Source: Bacteroidia bacterium
GTDB taxonomy: Bacteria > Bacteroidota > Bacteroidia > CAILMK01 > JBBDIG01
Assembly (NCBI GenBank): GCA_040880525.1
Contig: JBBDIG010000037.1
Location: forward strand, 1-64,000
Direction: 5' to 3'
Length of the DNA stretch: 64,000 nt
The translations under genes were made by a program, and so were the position numbers. The notes under the pieces are model-generated. The model had not been told where the DNA came from and did not search any database. It saw only the letters and a program-made list of their open reading frames with translations. Below, piece after piece: positions 6,248 to 15,791 of this stretch. The first letter of the stretch is position 1. Every line of letters begins with the position of its first letter.

Positions 6248-9200
6248 CACCCAAACAGTCCCATAATATCCTTCTTCCCAAGTTGCTTTAGCACATTCTC
6301 ATCGGTGGAGATGATCTCGGAGGCTACGGCTCGTTTCTTTTCCTGGAGTTGGAGGATTTTCTCTTCCACGGTGTCTTTGCAGATCATGCGGTAGGCGATC
6401 ACTTTTTTGTCCTGGCCAATGCGGTAGCAGCGGTCTATGGCCTGGTTCTCTACTGCGGGGTTCCACCAGGGGTCTACAATATACACATAGTCGGCAGCGG
6501 TGAGGTTGAGGCCGGTACCGCCCGCTTTGAGGCTGATGAGAAATACGCGGCAATTGGCATCTGTTTGGAAATTATGCACACTCTGCAGGCGCGCTTTTAC
6601 CGAACTTTTTCCGTCCAGATATTCATAGCAAATTCCCTCGTTATTAATGTTGCGTTCTATTACTTTCAGCATTTGAACAAACTGGGAAAATACTAGTAAT
6701 TTATGGTTACCGGTTTTTTCCTTTATGTGCCGCAGCAATTCTTCAATTTTGGTGGAGTGGCCTTCGTATTTTTCCTTTTCATTCAATATTTCTGGCGTGT
6801 CGCAGATCTGGCGCAGTTTGGTAAGCCCCTCCAGTACAGAGAAGCGGGCTTTGGCCAGTCCGTCCTGCTCAATCTTCTTCAGGAGGCGGTTGCGGTAATT
6901 ATTCCTGAAAGCATCATAAACTTTTCGCTGCGGGGCTTTCATTTCGCAATAAATAATGTCCTCGGTTTTGTCCGGCAGTTCCGTGGCTACCTGCTCTTTG
7001 GTGCGCCTCAATACAAACGGATTTATGATCTTCTGCAGGCTGGCGGCTTTTGCTTCATTGCGCTGCTGGTCTATCGGTTTAGCATATTCTGACTTGAAAG
7101 AAGCGGCACTGCCCAACAGACCGGGATTGAGGAAACTCATTTGCGCGTACAGGTCGAAAGTATTGTTCTCTATGGGCGTACCGGTGAGGGTTATGCGGTT
7201 ATTGGCCTGGAGCAGCCGCGCAGCCTTGTACCGCCTCGAAGCAGGATTCTTGATGGCTTGCGATTCATCCAGCACCACATAATTAAAACGATAATCACTC
7301 AGTAATTTAATATCATTGGCCATGAGACCATAGCTGGTAAAAATAATTTCGTATTGATCAAATTCTGAAGTATTTTTAATTCGATCCTGCCCATAATAAA
7401 AATGCACCTTAATGTCGGGCGCAAATTTCTTCAATTCGTTTTCCCAGTTAAACAGGAGCGAAGTGGGCACTACTATGAGGTTGGTTTGGCTGTTATTCTC
7501 TAGTATCTTTTTTAGGAACGTGATCATTTCGAGGGTCTTGCCCAGGCCCATATCATCCGCCAGAATGCCGCCCCAACCGAATTCATCCAGGAAGCAAAGC
7601 CAGTTGTAGCCGTCTTCCTGGTAATGCCTTAAAGTAGCGTGAATGCCCTCCGGCACTGGCTGCTGTTGAATTTTGTTGAAATTTAACAATTTTTGTTTTT
7701 TCTCTTCGATAAATGCCCGTGAATCTTCATCATTTATATTATCAAAAAGATCGTCCACAAGGCTGAATAGTTTATCGGAGATTTTCAGTTTGTTGCCTTT
7801 TATATCGCTGTGCTGAAAAATACTTTCCAGTTTCTTTACCCATTCTTCCGGCAACATGCCCATTGTTCCGTCATCCAGTTTCACGTATCCATCAGCAGGA
7901 GAAAATCTCTTTTTGAGGTTGGCCAGCGAAATGCGGGTGTCACCAATAACGATCTCCGCTTTGGCCTCAAACCAGTCGGTTTTATGGTTCACGCTAAAGG
8001 ATATTTTTGGCGGATGAGGATTTACTTTGAAATTCTTCATTTCCTTCCAGCCAAAAACTTCAATACCCATTTCCTGCATTTTAGGAAAAGCCTTCAGGAA
8101 CCACTGCCCGGCTGAGAAATCTTCAAAAGTCAAATGAAAAAAATCGCTCCGCTGCTGTATTTCAAAAACCGGATGCAATTGCCGGAAATCGTTGAGAAAA
8201 TGCAGTTCAAATTCCCTGTCGCGCTGCAGTTTTCTTATGCTTTTGCCCTTTACCACGTCCACCACATCATGGCCTGAAAGCACCTCTACCTGGTGATTCT
8301 TTTTGTATTGTACCACCGGCTTAAATATTACGAAATTGCCTACTTCTGATAAATAAATGGACCGTTGCACAGGACTTAGTTTTTTAGTTTCAATATTAAA
8401 TGATGAAATACCACTGAAATCTATTTCATATTTTGGAGCCAATTTAGCCAGGTAATTGGCAGCCATTTCCGGAAATTTAGCGGTGGCGCACATCACCGGC
8501 TCATTTCGCAGCATCACTTCAAAGGCCAGTGTTTCGCGCAGGGAGGAGTGCAGGTACAGTGTATCTCCAAACTCCAGGCAAAGGGACTCGTACGAGTGTA
8601 CCTGGGGGGAGCGAAGCGGGTGCAACCGGTTATTGATAAAAAGATGCGGAGAGGCCGTGATAAAGCCATCTTCTTCCGTGAGCACCATTTTCACCGGAGG
8701 GCTGGAACATACCATCTTCACCGGTTTCAGGTCTTTTTTAGAAACATGGAATTGGGGATTATTTGCACCCTGGTAAATATAAAGCCTGGGATGGTTCTCT
8801 AAAACATCGGCAACTGAGTGAAGCAGATGGAACCGTTCGCTGAAAACATCCTCCTGCTCCCGGGAATTAAAGCTATGATGCCGAAGCCGCCTGGTAACCT
8901 TCATCAGCGGAAAATCAGTATCCTCATATTCTAATATTCCTACATCAGCTACCTTTTCTACCGGTTTTATTTTTTTCTGAAAACTCTTTCCGGCAGGCCC
9001 TAATACTCCGGCTATAGGAACAATAGAGAGTCCCTTTGTCTCAGGGTCGGAAAAGAAGCAATATCCCTGATGGTAAACTTCCTGCGGGGATGGGATCTGT
9101 AATTCCTTTTCAGGCTTTCCTTCTACTATTGCCGAAAGCAGTTCCTGATTAAAGTGATTCGGGTTACTTAGCCCTTTGTACTTCCCGGTGGGGATAAATT

Positions 9201-10056
9201 GAAGTCCGTCTTCATCATATTGCATGGCCAGGAATTTCTCCCAATTCTCATCAGCGGGCAAGCCTAATCTCTCCATTATTCTTTTGGCGTCAATAGCAAG
9301 AAGATCAGGGTTAAGCATTTTAAGAAATAGCTCGCGGGTTTCCATTAATTCGTATAGCACGCTATAGCCGTGGAGACAAAGCTTTTTCACTTTTCGGTTG
9401 CAGGAACAGGTTACTGCCAAGTCATTCTCCTGCTGTTTCAGCACCACCTCAAAGGTTTCCCGCGATCTCCAGCCTGAAATAAATGCCGCTTGCGCAAAGA
9501 TGGTGTGCGGCCTGAAGGTCAGGGAATATTCTTCCAGGGCATCAGGGTCTCTGCTTGCAGAAGCAACGTGATTGTACAAGTCTGATTGGGTAAGGCTGCT
9601 AAGGTCCGGAATCAGGTATGGTTTTGATGCCGGATGCATAGTATTTTTATTTTTCATGGTAAGCCTTACGCTACCTTTTTCAGGAATGGCATCAGGAGCG
9701 GATTCTTGGCTGTCAGGGAGAACTCGGAGATTCCCTGACGCGCCCTCTTTTTCTTTCCATGCATTTTGCAGCGCGAAGAGGGCAGCCACCTGGTGTTTAC
9801 ACGGTGTCATGGGATAAGGACAAGTGCATTCATAATGAAGCAAGGAAAACTTCTTCCTGGTAGAAAACCATAATTTCACGGTGTACAGGTTCGTTCCCTG
9901 CACCTTAAAGCTGGCCGTTCCTGAGTTCCAGTTTACCCGCTCCATATTCACCTTCTTTGAAAAAAAAATGAGGATTCCTTTCTCAAGAGTTTGCTTGGGA
10001 GCACTCTTATTGAGGAGCTTGTCTATTTTGCCTGCAAAGTCCATCGTTTCAGTCAT
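6247..10056 (-). CDS. SNF2/RapA-family helicase with SWIM zinc fingers
   Basis: This 1269-residue protein has an N-terminal SWIM zinc finger (CTCPYPMTPCKH, about 76-88) and a second CxC...CxH cluster (CSCNRKVKKLCLH, about 220). A long family-specific middle follows, then the Swi2/Snf2 ATPase: Walker A DDMGLGKT near 834, DESQ box near 929, TGTPIEN, and the helicase C-terminal motifs SLKAGGTGLNL near 1179 and QAIDRCYRIGQ. It is an ATP-driven DNA translocase likely to remodel protein-DNA complexes; RapA-like and other bacterial SNF2 proteins act on RNA polymerase or chromatin proteins. The stop codon abuts REP element C. Two truncated copies of its last ~170-215 bp lie at 2898-3393. The gene itself appears complete. 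Confidence 0.9.
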   Translation of the reverse strand: MTETMDFAGKIDKLLNKSAPKQTLEKGILIFFSKKVNMERVNWNSGTASFKVQGTNLYTVKLWFSTRKKFSLLHYECTCPYPMTPCKHQVAALFALQNAWKEKEGASGNLRVLPDSQESAPDAIPEKGSVRLTMKNKNTMHPASKPYLIPDLSSLTQSDLYNHVASASRDPDALEEYSLTFRPHTIFAQAAFISGWRSRETFEVVLKQQENDLAVTCSCNRKVKKLCLHGYSVLYELMETRELFLKMLNPDLLAIDAKRIMERLGLPADENWEKFLAMQYDEDGLQFIPTGKYKGLSNPNHFNQELLSAIVEGKPEKELQIPSPQEVYHQGYCFFSDPETKGLSIVPIAGVLGPAGKSFQKKIKPVEKVADVGILEYEDTDFPLMKVTRRLRHHSFNSREQEDVFSERFHLLHSVADVLENHPRLYIYQGANNPQFHVSKKDLKPVKMVCSSPPVKMVLTEEDGFITASPHLFINNRLHPLRSPQVHSYESLCLEFGDTLYLHSSLRETLAFEVMLRNEPVMCATAKFPEMAANYLAKLAPKYEIDFSGISSFNIETKKLSPVQRSIYLSEVGNFVIFKPVVQYKKNHQVEVLSGHDVVDVVKGKSIRKLQRDREFELHFLNDFRQLHPVFEIQQRSDFFHLTFEDFSAGQWFLKAFPKMQEMGIEVFGWKEMKNFKVNPHPPKISFSVNHKTDWFEAKAEIVIGDTRISLANLKKRFSPADGYVKLDDGTMGMLPEEWVKKLESIFQHSDIKGNKLKISDKLFSLVDDLFDNINDEDSRAFIEEKKQKLLNFNKIQQQPVPEGIHATLRHYQEDGYNWLCFLDEFGWGGILADDMGLGKTLEMITFLKKILENNSQTNLIVVPTSLLFNWENELKKFAPDIKVHFYYGQDRIKNTSEFDQYEIIFTSYGLMANDIKLLSDYRFNYVVLDESQAIKNPASRRYKAARLLQANNRITLTGTPIENNTFDLYAQMSFLNPGLLGSAASFKSEYAKPIDQQRNEAKAASLQKIINPFVLRRTKEQVATELPDKTEDIIYCEMKAPQRKVYDAFRNNYRNRLLKKIEQDGLAKARFSVLEGLTKLRQICDTPEILNEKEKYEGHSTKIEELLRHIKEKTGNHKLLVFSQFVQMLKVIERNINNEGICYEYLDGKSSVKARLQSVHNFQTDANCRVFLISLKAGGTGLNLTAADYVYIVDPWWNPAVENQAIDRCYRIGQDKKVIAYRMICKDTVEEKILQLQEKKRAVASEIISTDENVLKQLGKKDIMGLFG

Positions 10057-10475
10057 CCCGCAAAGATTGCAAGCAGAAATGAAACGTAGAAGATCAGTTA
10101 ATCACGATCGGTGGAAAAAGTTATTGTGAGGAGTGGGAAATATAATGTATCTGCGCTATCGCAGGTCGATTTTTCTATTCCTTTTAATTAAGAACTCATA
10201 TCTTGAATTTAAAGGGAAATTTGTCAGCTATAATTTATAGGGATTTATACGGGTTTGCTAATTATTATTTTTAAAATGATAAAGAAGCAAGGCCAGTATT
10301 AAGGAAAATCTTATTTATTTGTTTAATATAATTTAGGTTGTAATTCGTGCCGCATTTTTATAATTTATCCTATAAAATAATTTATTATGAAACCACGGGT
10401 ATGCAATAGAGATATTATGATTAACATTGCACAATTAATGTTTCCTTTTTTTAACCAATTAATCAAAACACTAAC
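10057..10475. other. AT-rich divergent intergenic region
   Basis: The 419 bp separate the divergent SNF2 (minus) and T9SS (plus) genes and should hold promoters for both. It is very AT-rich from 10150 on. I see no clear TAnnTTTG element with a matching -33 box, no hairpin and no hidden gene. Confidence 0.4.
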
Positions 10476-11663
10476 ATGAAAAAACTTAACACCAGCCTAT
10501 TTCTGCTGATTTGCATGATAGGGTTGAGTTCCGAGGCATTCTCTCAAGTCACGATGTCTCAATCTGATTTCCCCAGAGCTGCTGACTTCGTGGACACATT
10601 TGTAATTGCTGCTAACTCATCATTTATTTCTCCAGCGCATGGTACAGATCAAGTGTGGGAATACTCTGCTGCTACAGAGGACACTATTGGCGTTAGTACA
10701 TACATGGATGCCTCAGCGAATTCAAACTATCCCAATGCCCTGAATTACAGAAGCCGGAACCTGACATTTCAGGGATATTTTATTCAGAGCGAGGAGTACG
10801 AGGCCCTGGATGCCGATGGATGGTATCCAATAGGACGAGACATTACCGATGTTACCTATTCAATTGCTTCCAGCACCGGTGGAGCGAATGATTCGTTGCG
10901 CTTTGTCGGTGGCAGCTACATTTATCCCGGAACGTATAATCAGCTTAAGTTTCCGGTTAGCTACCAAAATCAATGGTCAATGGCGTATGAGCAGTTCATT
11001 GATTACGAATTGACGGTGGCCGCCTTTGGTCTGAATAAAGCACCAGGAAAATATGTACGCTACTTTACTCAAGATCGCGATGTGGTTGGCGAAGGAAAGG
11101 TTGTTATCCCACGCGCTGACGGGTCACCTTCCAAGCCATTTAAGGGGCTGCTGATCCGCGTTGTAAGAATCGCGACCGACAGTACTTTCTTGGGTGGATC
11201 ACCCGCCCCCGCGCCCCTAATGGCAGCATTCGGACTTACGCAGGGAGCAGTTGCAGCAGATAGTTTTTATGTGATCTATGCTCCCGGATTCGGCTCTCCT
11301 GTGCTGAGCCTGGACATAGAAGGCTCTGCAGTAGCAAATCTTGTCTACCGGCCAGGTGCCGCAGCGCTGGGCGATGAACAATCTTCCGTAGAAGAATTTG
11401 CAGCCAATGACCTGACTTTGGGACCTAATCCGGTAAATAAAGGAAGTGACCTGAATATTGAATTGAGTTCATCAGCGGCCATTAATTCGGTACACATAAT
11501 CAATTTAATGGGACAGGTTATTTATGAAGAAAAGATGGAATCTCCCCGGATGGACAAGTTTTCCATTTCTATTCCTGACAATACTTTACCCGGTATTTAT
11601 TTTGTTAATTTAAAAAATGCCAGTGGTCAGATAATAGGAAATAAGAAAATCCAGATTAAGTAG
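10476..11663 (+). CDS. T9SS type A sorting domain protein, secreted
   Basis: The 395 residues start with a signal peptide (MKKLNTSLFLLICMIGLSSEAFSQ). The middle is beta-rich without a recognised catalytic motif. The last ~80 residues form a T9SS sorting domain with LGPNPVNKGSDLNIEL, IINLMGQVIYEE and LPGIYFVNL. It is expected on the cell surface or in the medium. A strong hairpin terminator follows its stop codon, so it is probably transcribed alone. Confidence 0.85.
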   Translation: MKKLNTSLFLLICMIGLSSEAFSQVTMSQSDFPRAADFVDTFVIAANSSFISPAHGTDQVWEYSAATEDTIGVSTYMDASANSNYPNALNYRSRNLTFQGYFIQSEEYEALDADGWYPIGRDITDVTYSIASSTGGANDSLRFVGGSYIYPGTYNQLKFPVSYQNQWSMAYEQFIDYELTVAAFGLNKAPGKYVRYFTQDRDVVGEGKVVIPRADGSPSKPFKGLLIRVVRIATDSTFLGGSPAPAPLMAAFGLTQGAVAADSFYVIYAPGFGSPVLSLDIEGSAVANLVYRPGAAALGDEQSSVEEFAANDLTLGPNPVNKGSDLNIELSSSAAINSVHIINLMGQVIYEEKMESPRMDKFSISIPDNTLPGIYFVNLKNASGQIIGNKKIQIK

Positions 11664-11685
11664 GATACCTGATCAGGATCAGTTT

Positions 11686-11730
11686 AGCACAACGCATTAC
11701 CAGACCCTGGTAATGCGTTGTGCTTTTATA
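11686..11730 (+). terminator. Long-stem intrinsic terminator
   Basis: A perfect 16-bp stem, AGCACAACGCATTACC (11686-11701) with GGTAATGCGTTGTGCT (11709-11724), has a 7-nt loop and is followed by a short T run. It lies 22 bp after the T9SS gene stop at 11663. The remaining sequence to 11973 contains no gene I can support. Confidence 0.75.
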
Positions 11731-11973
11731 GCCAAAATTTTATAATCATAAAATTAAAAAAGTCAAACCTTCTTTTCCGCTAAAATTTATTCAGGTTCAA
11801 TTCCTCATGGATCTTTCAACCCCGAATTATTCTTAAGGGCCAAGATCACCTCACGATTTATTTGTAGCTCTCAATAATCAAAAACGAAGAGATCATAACA
11901 GTAAATCGTGGTTTATATTATTTACGATATCTAATGGAAGTGAAGCCCGTCTGGCCGTTACGGGAACCGCAAC

Positions 11974-13227
11974 CTATATTTTAATCAGCTTCCTTCGCAC
12001 GGTTCCATCATTTGTACCATCCGAAATCCATAAAATATAAGTGCCGGGTTTCAGTGCACTGCAATTAATTGATGCTTGTGCCGCGAGGGTAATTTCCTCG
12101 CGCAGCATCACTTTGCCGAGCATGTCCATCACCTGGATCTGTATATTTTCCGTCCCGGCTATTTCTATATTTATATTGATAACCTCATTAACCGGGTTTG
12201 GGTAGATGCTGATATTTCGCATTCTTTCGGATGCTCCGGTTCCGGCAATGTCACCGGCATATCGAAGCAGATGCGTTCTATCAAAATCGAATGTGCCGAC
12301 ATATAATTTGTCATCGTACACTTCCACACAGTTAGGAAAAGAGAATCCCAGGTCAAGGCCTTTCCATGTGCTGCCATCCCACATGGCAACATTTTCCATA
12401 CTGCTGCTCCCAACTTCATCAAAATCGCCCACAATAATCAAATGATCCCGGTAAACGGCCATATCCCGTATGCCATTGAACGAATTTCCCGTAATGCCGC
12501 CTCCTACGTCAAACCATTCGGTACCGTCCCATTTAGCGATGCGCTTTACCGAAACCCCTCCTGCATTATTTATTGATCCGGAAACATATAGCTCGTCTTT
12601 ATAAACGATCATGTTTCCGATGCCACCTGAAGTGCCACCTGCCAACGGCCGCCAGGTTGTTCCGTCCCACGCGGCAATCCCTTTGGCCATCACCCCATTG
12701 ATGGAGTCAAAATTTCCGGCAAAAATGAGATCGTCTTTATATCGTACAATGGCCGAAATAGGCTTCGTCATAAGGTGTTCAAAAGTTCCTGTACCAGTTT
12801 TCTTTCTGACGATATCGTCATCGCTCACCACGTAAAGATCATTTTCATCAGCATAAATCACTGAGTGGCTGTAATTGGTAGAACCCCCGTCTACCCATGT
12901 GCTTCCATCCCACAGTGACACACCGGTGCCAAAACCAATATGCAGGGCGCCAACACTATAAAGTTCCCCATTGAATTCCGCCATTTGTCTGATTCCCGAA
13001 CCGCCAATAAGCGCAGTGTGGCGGGTTATAAAATTTCCGTTGTAGTAAGCCGACCAATTACAAGTCTGGTCTTCATTTTTGGTAAAGCCTCCGCCTAAAA
13101 ATAATTTACCATCATGGGTCTGCAAATCGGAGATCACCTGGTTAAACGTGCTGATCGTGTCCCATTGCGCATAAAGGCCATTAGATAAAGCCAGTAAGCA
13201 AGCAAGAATTGTCAAGTGTTTTATCAT
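11974..13227 (-). CDS. T9SS type A sorting domain protein with WDG repeats
   Basis: The 417 residues begin with a signal peptide (MIKHLTILACLLALSNGLYAQ). Between about 25 and 330 a repeat recurs roughly every 45-50 residues: (A/L/M)WDG(T/S)(T/E)W followed by a Gly-rich turn and YKDxLxVxGxF. This indicates a beta-propeller like the kelch/galactose-oxidase-like surface proteins of Bacteroidota. The C-terminus has a T9SS sorting domain with SIYPNPVNEV, VMDMLGKV and LKPGTYILWI. Likely a cell-surface propeller protein of unknown ligand. No partner genes adjoin it. Confidence 0.85.
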   Translation of the reverse strand: MIKHLTILACLLALSNGLYAQWDTISTFNQVISDLQTHDGKLFLGGGFTKNEDQTCNWSAYYNGNFITRHTALIGGSGIRQMAEFNGELYSVGALHIGFGTGVSLWDGSTWVDGGSTNYSHSVIYADENDLYVVSDDDIVRKKTGTGTFEHLMTKPISAIVRYKDDLIFAGNFDSINGVMAKGIAAWDGTTWRPLAGGTSGGIGNMIVYKDELYVSGSINNAGGVSVKRIAKWDGTEWFDVGGGITGNSFNGIRDMAVYRDHLIIVGDFDEVGSSSMENVAMWDGSTWKGLDLGFSFPNCVEVYDDKLYVGTFDFDRTHLLRYAGDIAGTGASERMRNISIYPNPVNEVININIEIAGTENIQIQVMDMLGKVMLREEITLAAQASINCSALKPGTYILWISDGTNDGTVRRKLIKI

Positions 13228-14030
13228 GAGATTATATTATTAAATGAAATTGATAGCGCAATAATAGATGATTTTAGTGAATGATTCACCTATCGAAAAT
13301 TCCCGGTTGGAAATGGGCCAAACCGGAAACCTGCAATAATGTCAATGGAGGAAGAAGCTGAAGCCAAACATCTGGGCAAGCGTTTCACCTCTTTGAAATA
13401 AATTTAAGGAGATATTCATAAGATTTAATTTTAATTAAGTCAATTATTTTTTAACAGGCAGTTTTTATTTCTTGTGCTTGCTGATTAGATATGAGGCAAG
13501 CTAAGGAATACTAAAGCCTTCAGGCAGTGAGTTGTTTTGAGTTTTGCATCAGCAGGTGTATTGTACATTACTTTCTCAACGTTCTTTGCGCATTCCTTTG
13601 CGGTGGAAAAGGGTGTAGAGATTAGTGTTCAGAGTTTAGAGTTCAGAGTTCAGTGTCCAGGCATGGTTTCACAGTTCATCGTTCAATGTTCACCGTTTAC
13701 CGTTCATCGTGTTTACTGTTTCCACTATTTTAACACAAAAATCCAAACAGCCACAGCGGTATTTTTTTATTAAATCCGGTTCCGACATCATCTATTGCCA
13801 GGAAAGCCTTGACCACAAAACCTCCATATAAATGTCTTTTCTGTTCGACAAAACTATCTATAATTTGTCGAATCATTACGACAGGTTGGTTCTGGGTTCC
13901 GTGTTTTGTGTTCGGTCGTTCAACGTTCCGAGTTCAGTATGTAAAGTTTTTCAGGATATCTGTTTATTGACTGGAAGTCAGGTCAAAAAGAATGGCAAAT
14001 TGACTTGCGGAGAAGTCGTTCAGTGATCAG
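13228..14030. repeat. Gene-free stretch with GTTCA-type degenerate repeats
   Basis: No gene is supportable. At 13621-13712 a degenerate short repeat built on GTTCA recurs (AGTGTTCAGAGTTTAGAGTT, then TTCATCGTTCAATGTTCACC and TTTACCGTTCATCG). A second cluster lies at 13889-13940 (GGTTCCGTG, TGTGTTCGGTCGTTCAACGT). Similar heptamer-like CAGTGA/TTCACTG runs lie at 14640-14675. These look like unstable, low-complexity intergenic repeats rather than coding DNA. Confidence 0.55.
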
Positions 14031-14591
14031 TTAATCAGTGATGGTCTTTGTAAAATTGGCCTTTCCTGCGGTTCTCTCCAAGGTTTTAAGGATACGCTTC
14101 ACATCAGCGTCTGATTCATGAGGGCCACGGATATAGTGAGGCTTCCCCGAAAGTCCGAATTCCAGTTCATCAATCCCCTCCGTGATCAGGTCTGGATCCA
14201 GCAGGTATTCGGCAATGGCAAAGTCCTTATGCGGCTTGAATCCATATATTTCGGCAAAGTCAACCGCACCATAAACCAGGTTGTGAAAATAGTGAATATC
14301 AACTTCTATAATCTTCCCCCCTGATTGCTGTATAACGCGTTCTTTCATTTCTTTATAATCCCTGGGTATCAGATTCAGGTTATACATGGCATTTTTAACT
14401 CCCAGGCAAAACGTATCCAGCAGAAAAATGGCAAAAATGAAATTGCCACCCGGCATCTGGCGGCTGATCAAACAGGTAGCCAGTCCTGTTTCCGGCCAGT
14501 TAGCAGTCACTAAACAATCATGCACGGGGAGCGACCGCGATTTCTGCTTCAGGTATTTAATTGCTTGACTCTTAGAAAAAGTTACAGGCAT
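14031..14591 (-). CDS. Conserved hypothetical protein
   Basis: This 186-residue soluble protein has no signal peptide. It has an N-terminal KSQAIKYLKQKS segment, a central block NFIFAIFLLDTFCLGVKNA that looks like the core of a fold, and a VYGAVDFAEIYGFKPH motif. I have seen similar proteins described only as hypothetical, often near pRiA4b ORF-3-like genes, as here (78 bp downstream of one in the same direction). Function unknown; co-transcription with the upstream gene is likely. Confidence 0.65.
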   Translation of the reverse strand: MPVTFSKSQAIKYLKQKSRSLPVHDCLVTANWPETGLATCLISRQMPGGNFIFAIFLLDTFCLGVKNAMYNLNLIPRDYKEMKERVIQQSGGKIIEVDIHYFHNLVYGAVDFAEIYGFKPHKDFAIAEYLLDPDLITEGIDELEFGLSGKPHYIRGPHESDADVKRILKTLERTAGKANFTKTITD

Positions 14592-14669
14592 AGATTTGAA
14601 TATTTATCGGTTATCAATTGTCAGATACCAGTAAGCAAATCGAAATTCACTATTTCACTGCTCACTGCT

Positions 14670-15212
14670 TCACTGAAGACGTGCGTTAGGCTCTATTACG
14701 TCAAAATGCGCTACATCCCATTTTGCGCCACGTTTCATTCCATGCCATTCACGCATTTCCTGGTGTTCAGGATGCTTGGGATCATTTACGGCTTCGACCC
14801 ATTCATAATATCCGGGTATTGCGCCTATATCCTCCGGAGGGCATGCGCCACCTCCATCTATGCACAGCGGCACTTTCAGGCTATGCCGGGAAATCTCCTC
14901 TAATTTGATCGTATGCTCCCAGGAATCACCGAAGTCGTAGAGGTAGCTCACCTCCTGACCCGGCTTAGTCAGGTATTTTCTCAATGGCACTTTAGCGGCA
15001 GCCACCACATCAGGAAATTCTTCATTGGGCGGCCCTATCGAAACGCTTTCACCATCCTGAACAATGGTAAATTCATAGAGATGGGAATTCTCCCAGCCGA
15101 AGGCATGCTGAATGATCCAATGTAGTTGCGAGAAATTGGCTGAGGGAACCAGCAACCTGCGCCAAACCAGCGGATCAGTATAGTCCAGCGAAATATGAAG
15201 TTTGAAAATCAT
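14670..15212 (-). CDS. Plasmid pRiA4b ORF-3-like family protein
   Basis: The 180 residues match the pRiA4b ORF-3-like family from end to end. Typical blocks are PLVWRRLLVPSANFSQLHWI, the FGWENSHLYEF block, YLYDFGDSWEHTI, and CIDGGGACPPEDIGAIPGY followed by HPEHQEM. The family is widespread in chromosomes and plasmids and has no established activity. It lies upstream of the hypothetical gene at 14031, probably in one transcript. Low-complexity repeats sit in the gap between the two genes. Confidence 0.85.
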   Translation of the reverse strand: MIFKLHISLDYTDPLVWRRLLVPSANFSQLHWIIQHAFGWENSHLYEFTIVQDGESVSIGPPNEEFPDVVAAAKVPLRKYLTKPGQEVSYLYDFGDSWEHTIKLEEISRHSLKVPLCIDGGGACPPEDIGAIPGYYEWVEAVNDPKHPEHQEMREWHGMKRGAKWDVAHFDVIEPNARLQ

Positions 15213-15349
15213 GGTTTTTTTTGGGCTAAAGTAAGGGATAAAAGCAACTAAAGCATACGGTAGCGATTTATGCCGATTTTGGTTGCCGGGCCATCTTTGT
15301 CAGCCATGTAACTCCGGGCTTCCGCCCGGTGAATTACGATTATTTTGAA

Positions 15350-15772
15350 TTAACGGATACATTTCTGGCAGAGGCCGGTGGCGGCAATTTCAATAGTATG
15401 TATTATATAATCAGGAACAGAAATATTCACCGGGTGCTCAGCCTGGAGGCAGGTTACTTCCTGGCAGCTTATACACTTAAAATGGATATGTTTATGATTG
15501 TGGTTTATTGTAGTACACTGGTTGGTGCAGAGCGCATAAAAAGTCTCATTTTCGTCTGATAATGCCTTGTGAATAATTCCTTTGTCCATCAGCGCGTTAA
15601 GTGTTCGATAGAGCGTGATGCGGTCATAATCCTGTAGTGATTTTTGGATTTCGGAATGCGGTACTGCACTTTCAAACCCTGAAATAATGGACAGCACTTC
15701 CACCCTGGTTGGCGTGGCCTTCAGCTTCCGGTCTTTTAGCAAATCCTTTATTTTTTGCGGTTTATATTTCAT
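15350..15772 (-). CDS. Fur-family metal-dependent transcription regulator
   Basis: The start at MKYKPQKIKDL is preferred because the 14 preceding residues are not family-like and overlap the TonB receptor gene. The 140 residues have a winged-helix N-terminus (LKATPTRVEVLSII, then ITLYRTLNALMDKGIIH), a His-rich HNHKHIHFKC metal site and two structural zinc pairs, C-x2-C in CISC and CQKC. Fur/Zur/PerR proteins repress metal-uptake genes when metal is bound. It is the last gene of the lipoprotein-TonB receptor-regulator set, so it probably controls that set and itself. Zinc or iron specificity cannot be read from sequence alone; the receptor context favours zinc. Confidence 0.85.
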   Translation of the reverse strand: MKYKPQKIKDLLKDRKLKATPTRVEVLSIISGFESAVPHSEIQKSLQDYDRITLYRTLNALMDKGIIHKALSDENETFYALCTNQCTTINHNHKHIHFKCISCQEVTCLQAEHPVNISVPDYIIHTIEIAATGLCQKCIR

Positions 15773-15791
15773 GGAATGAAGGATTGATTTT

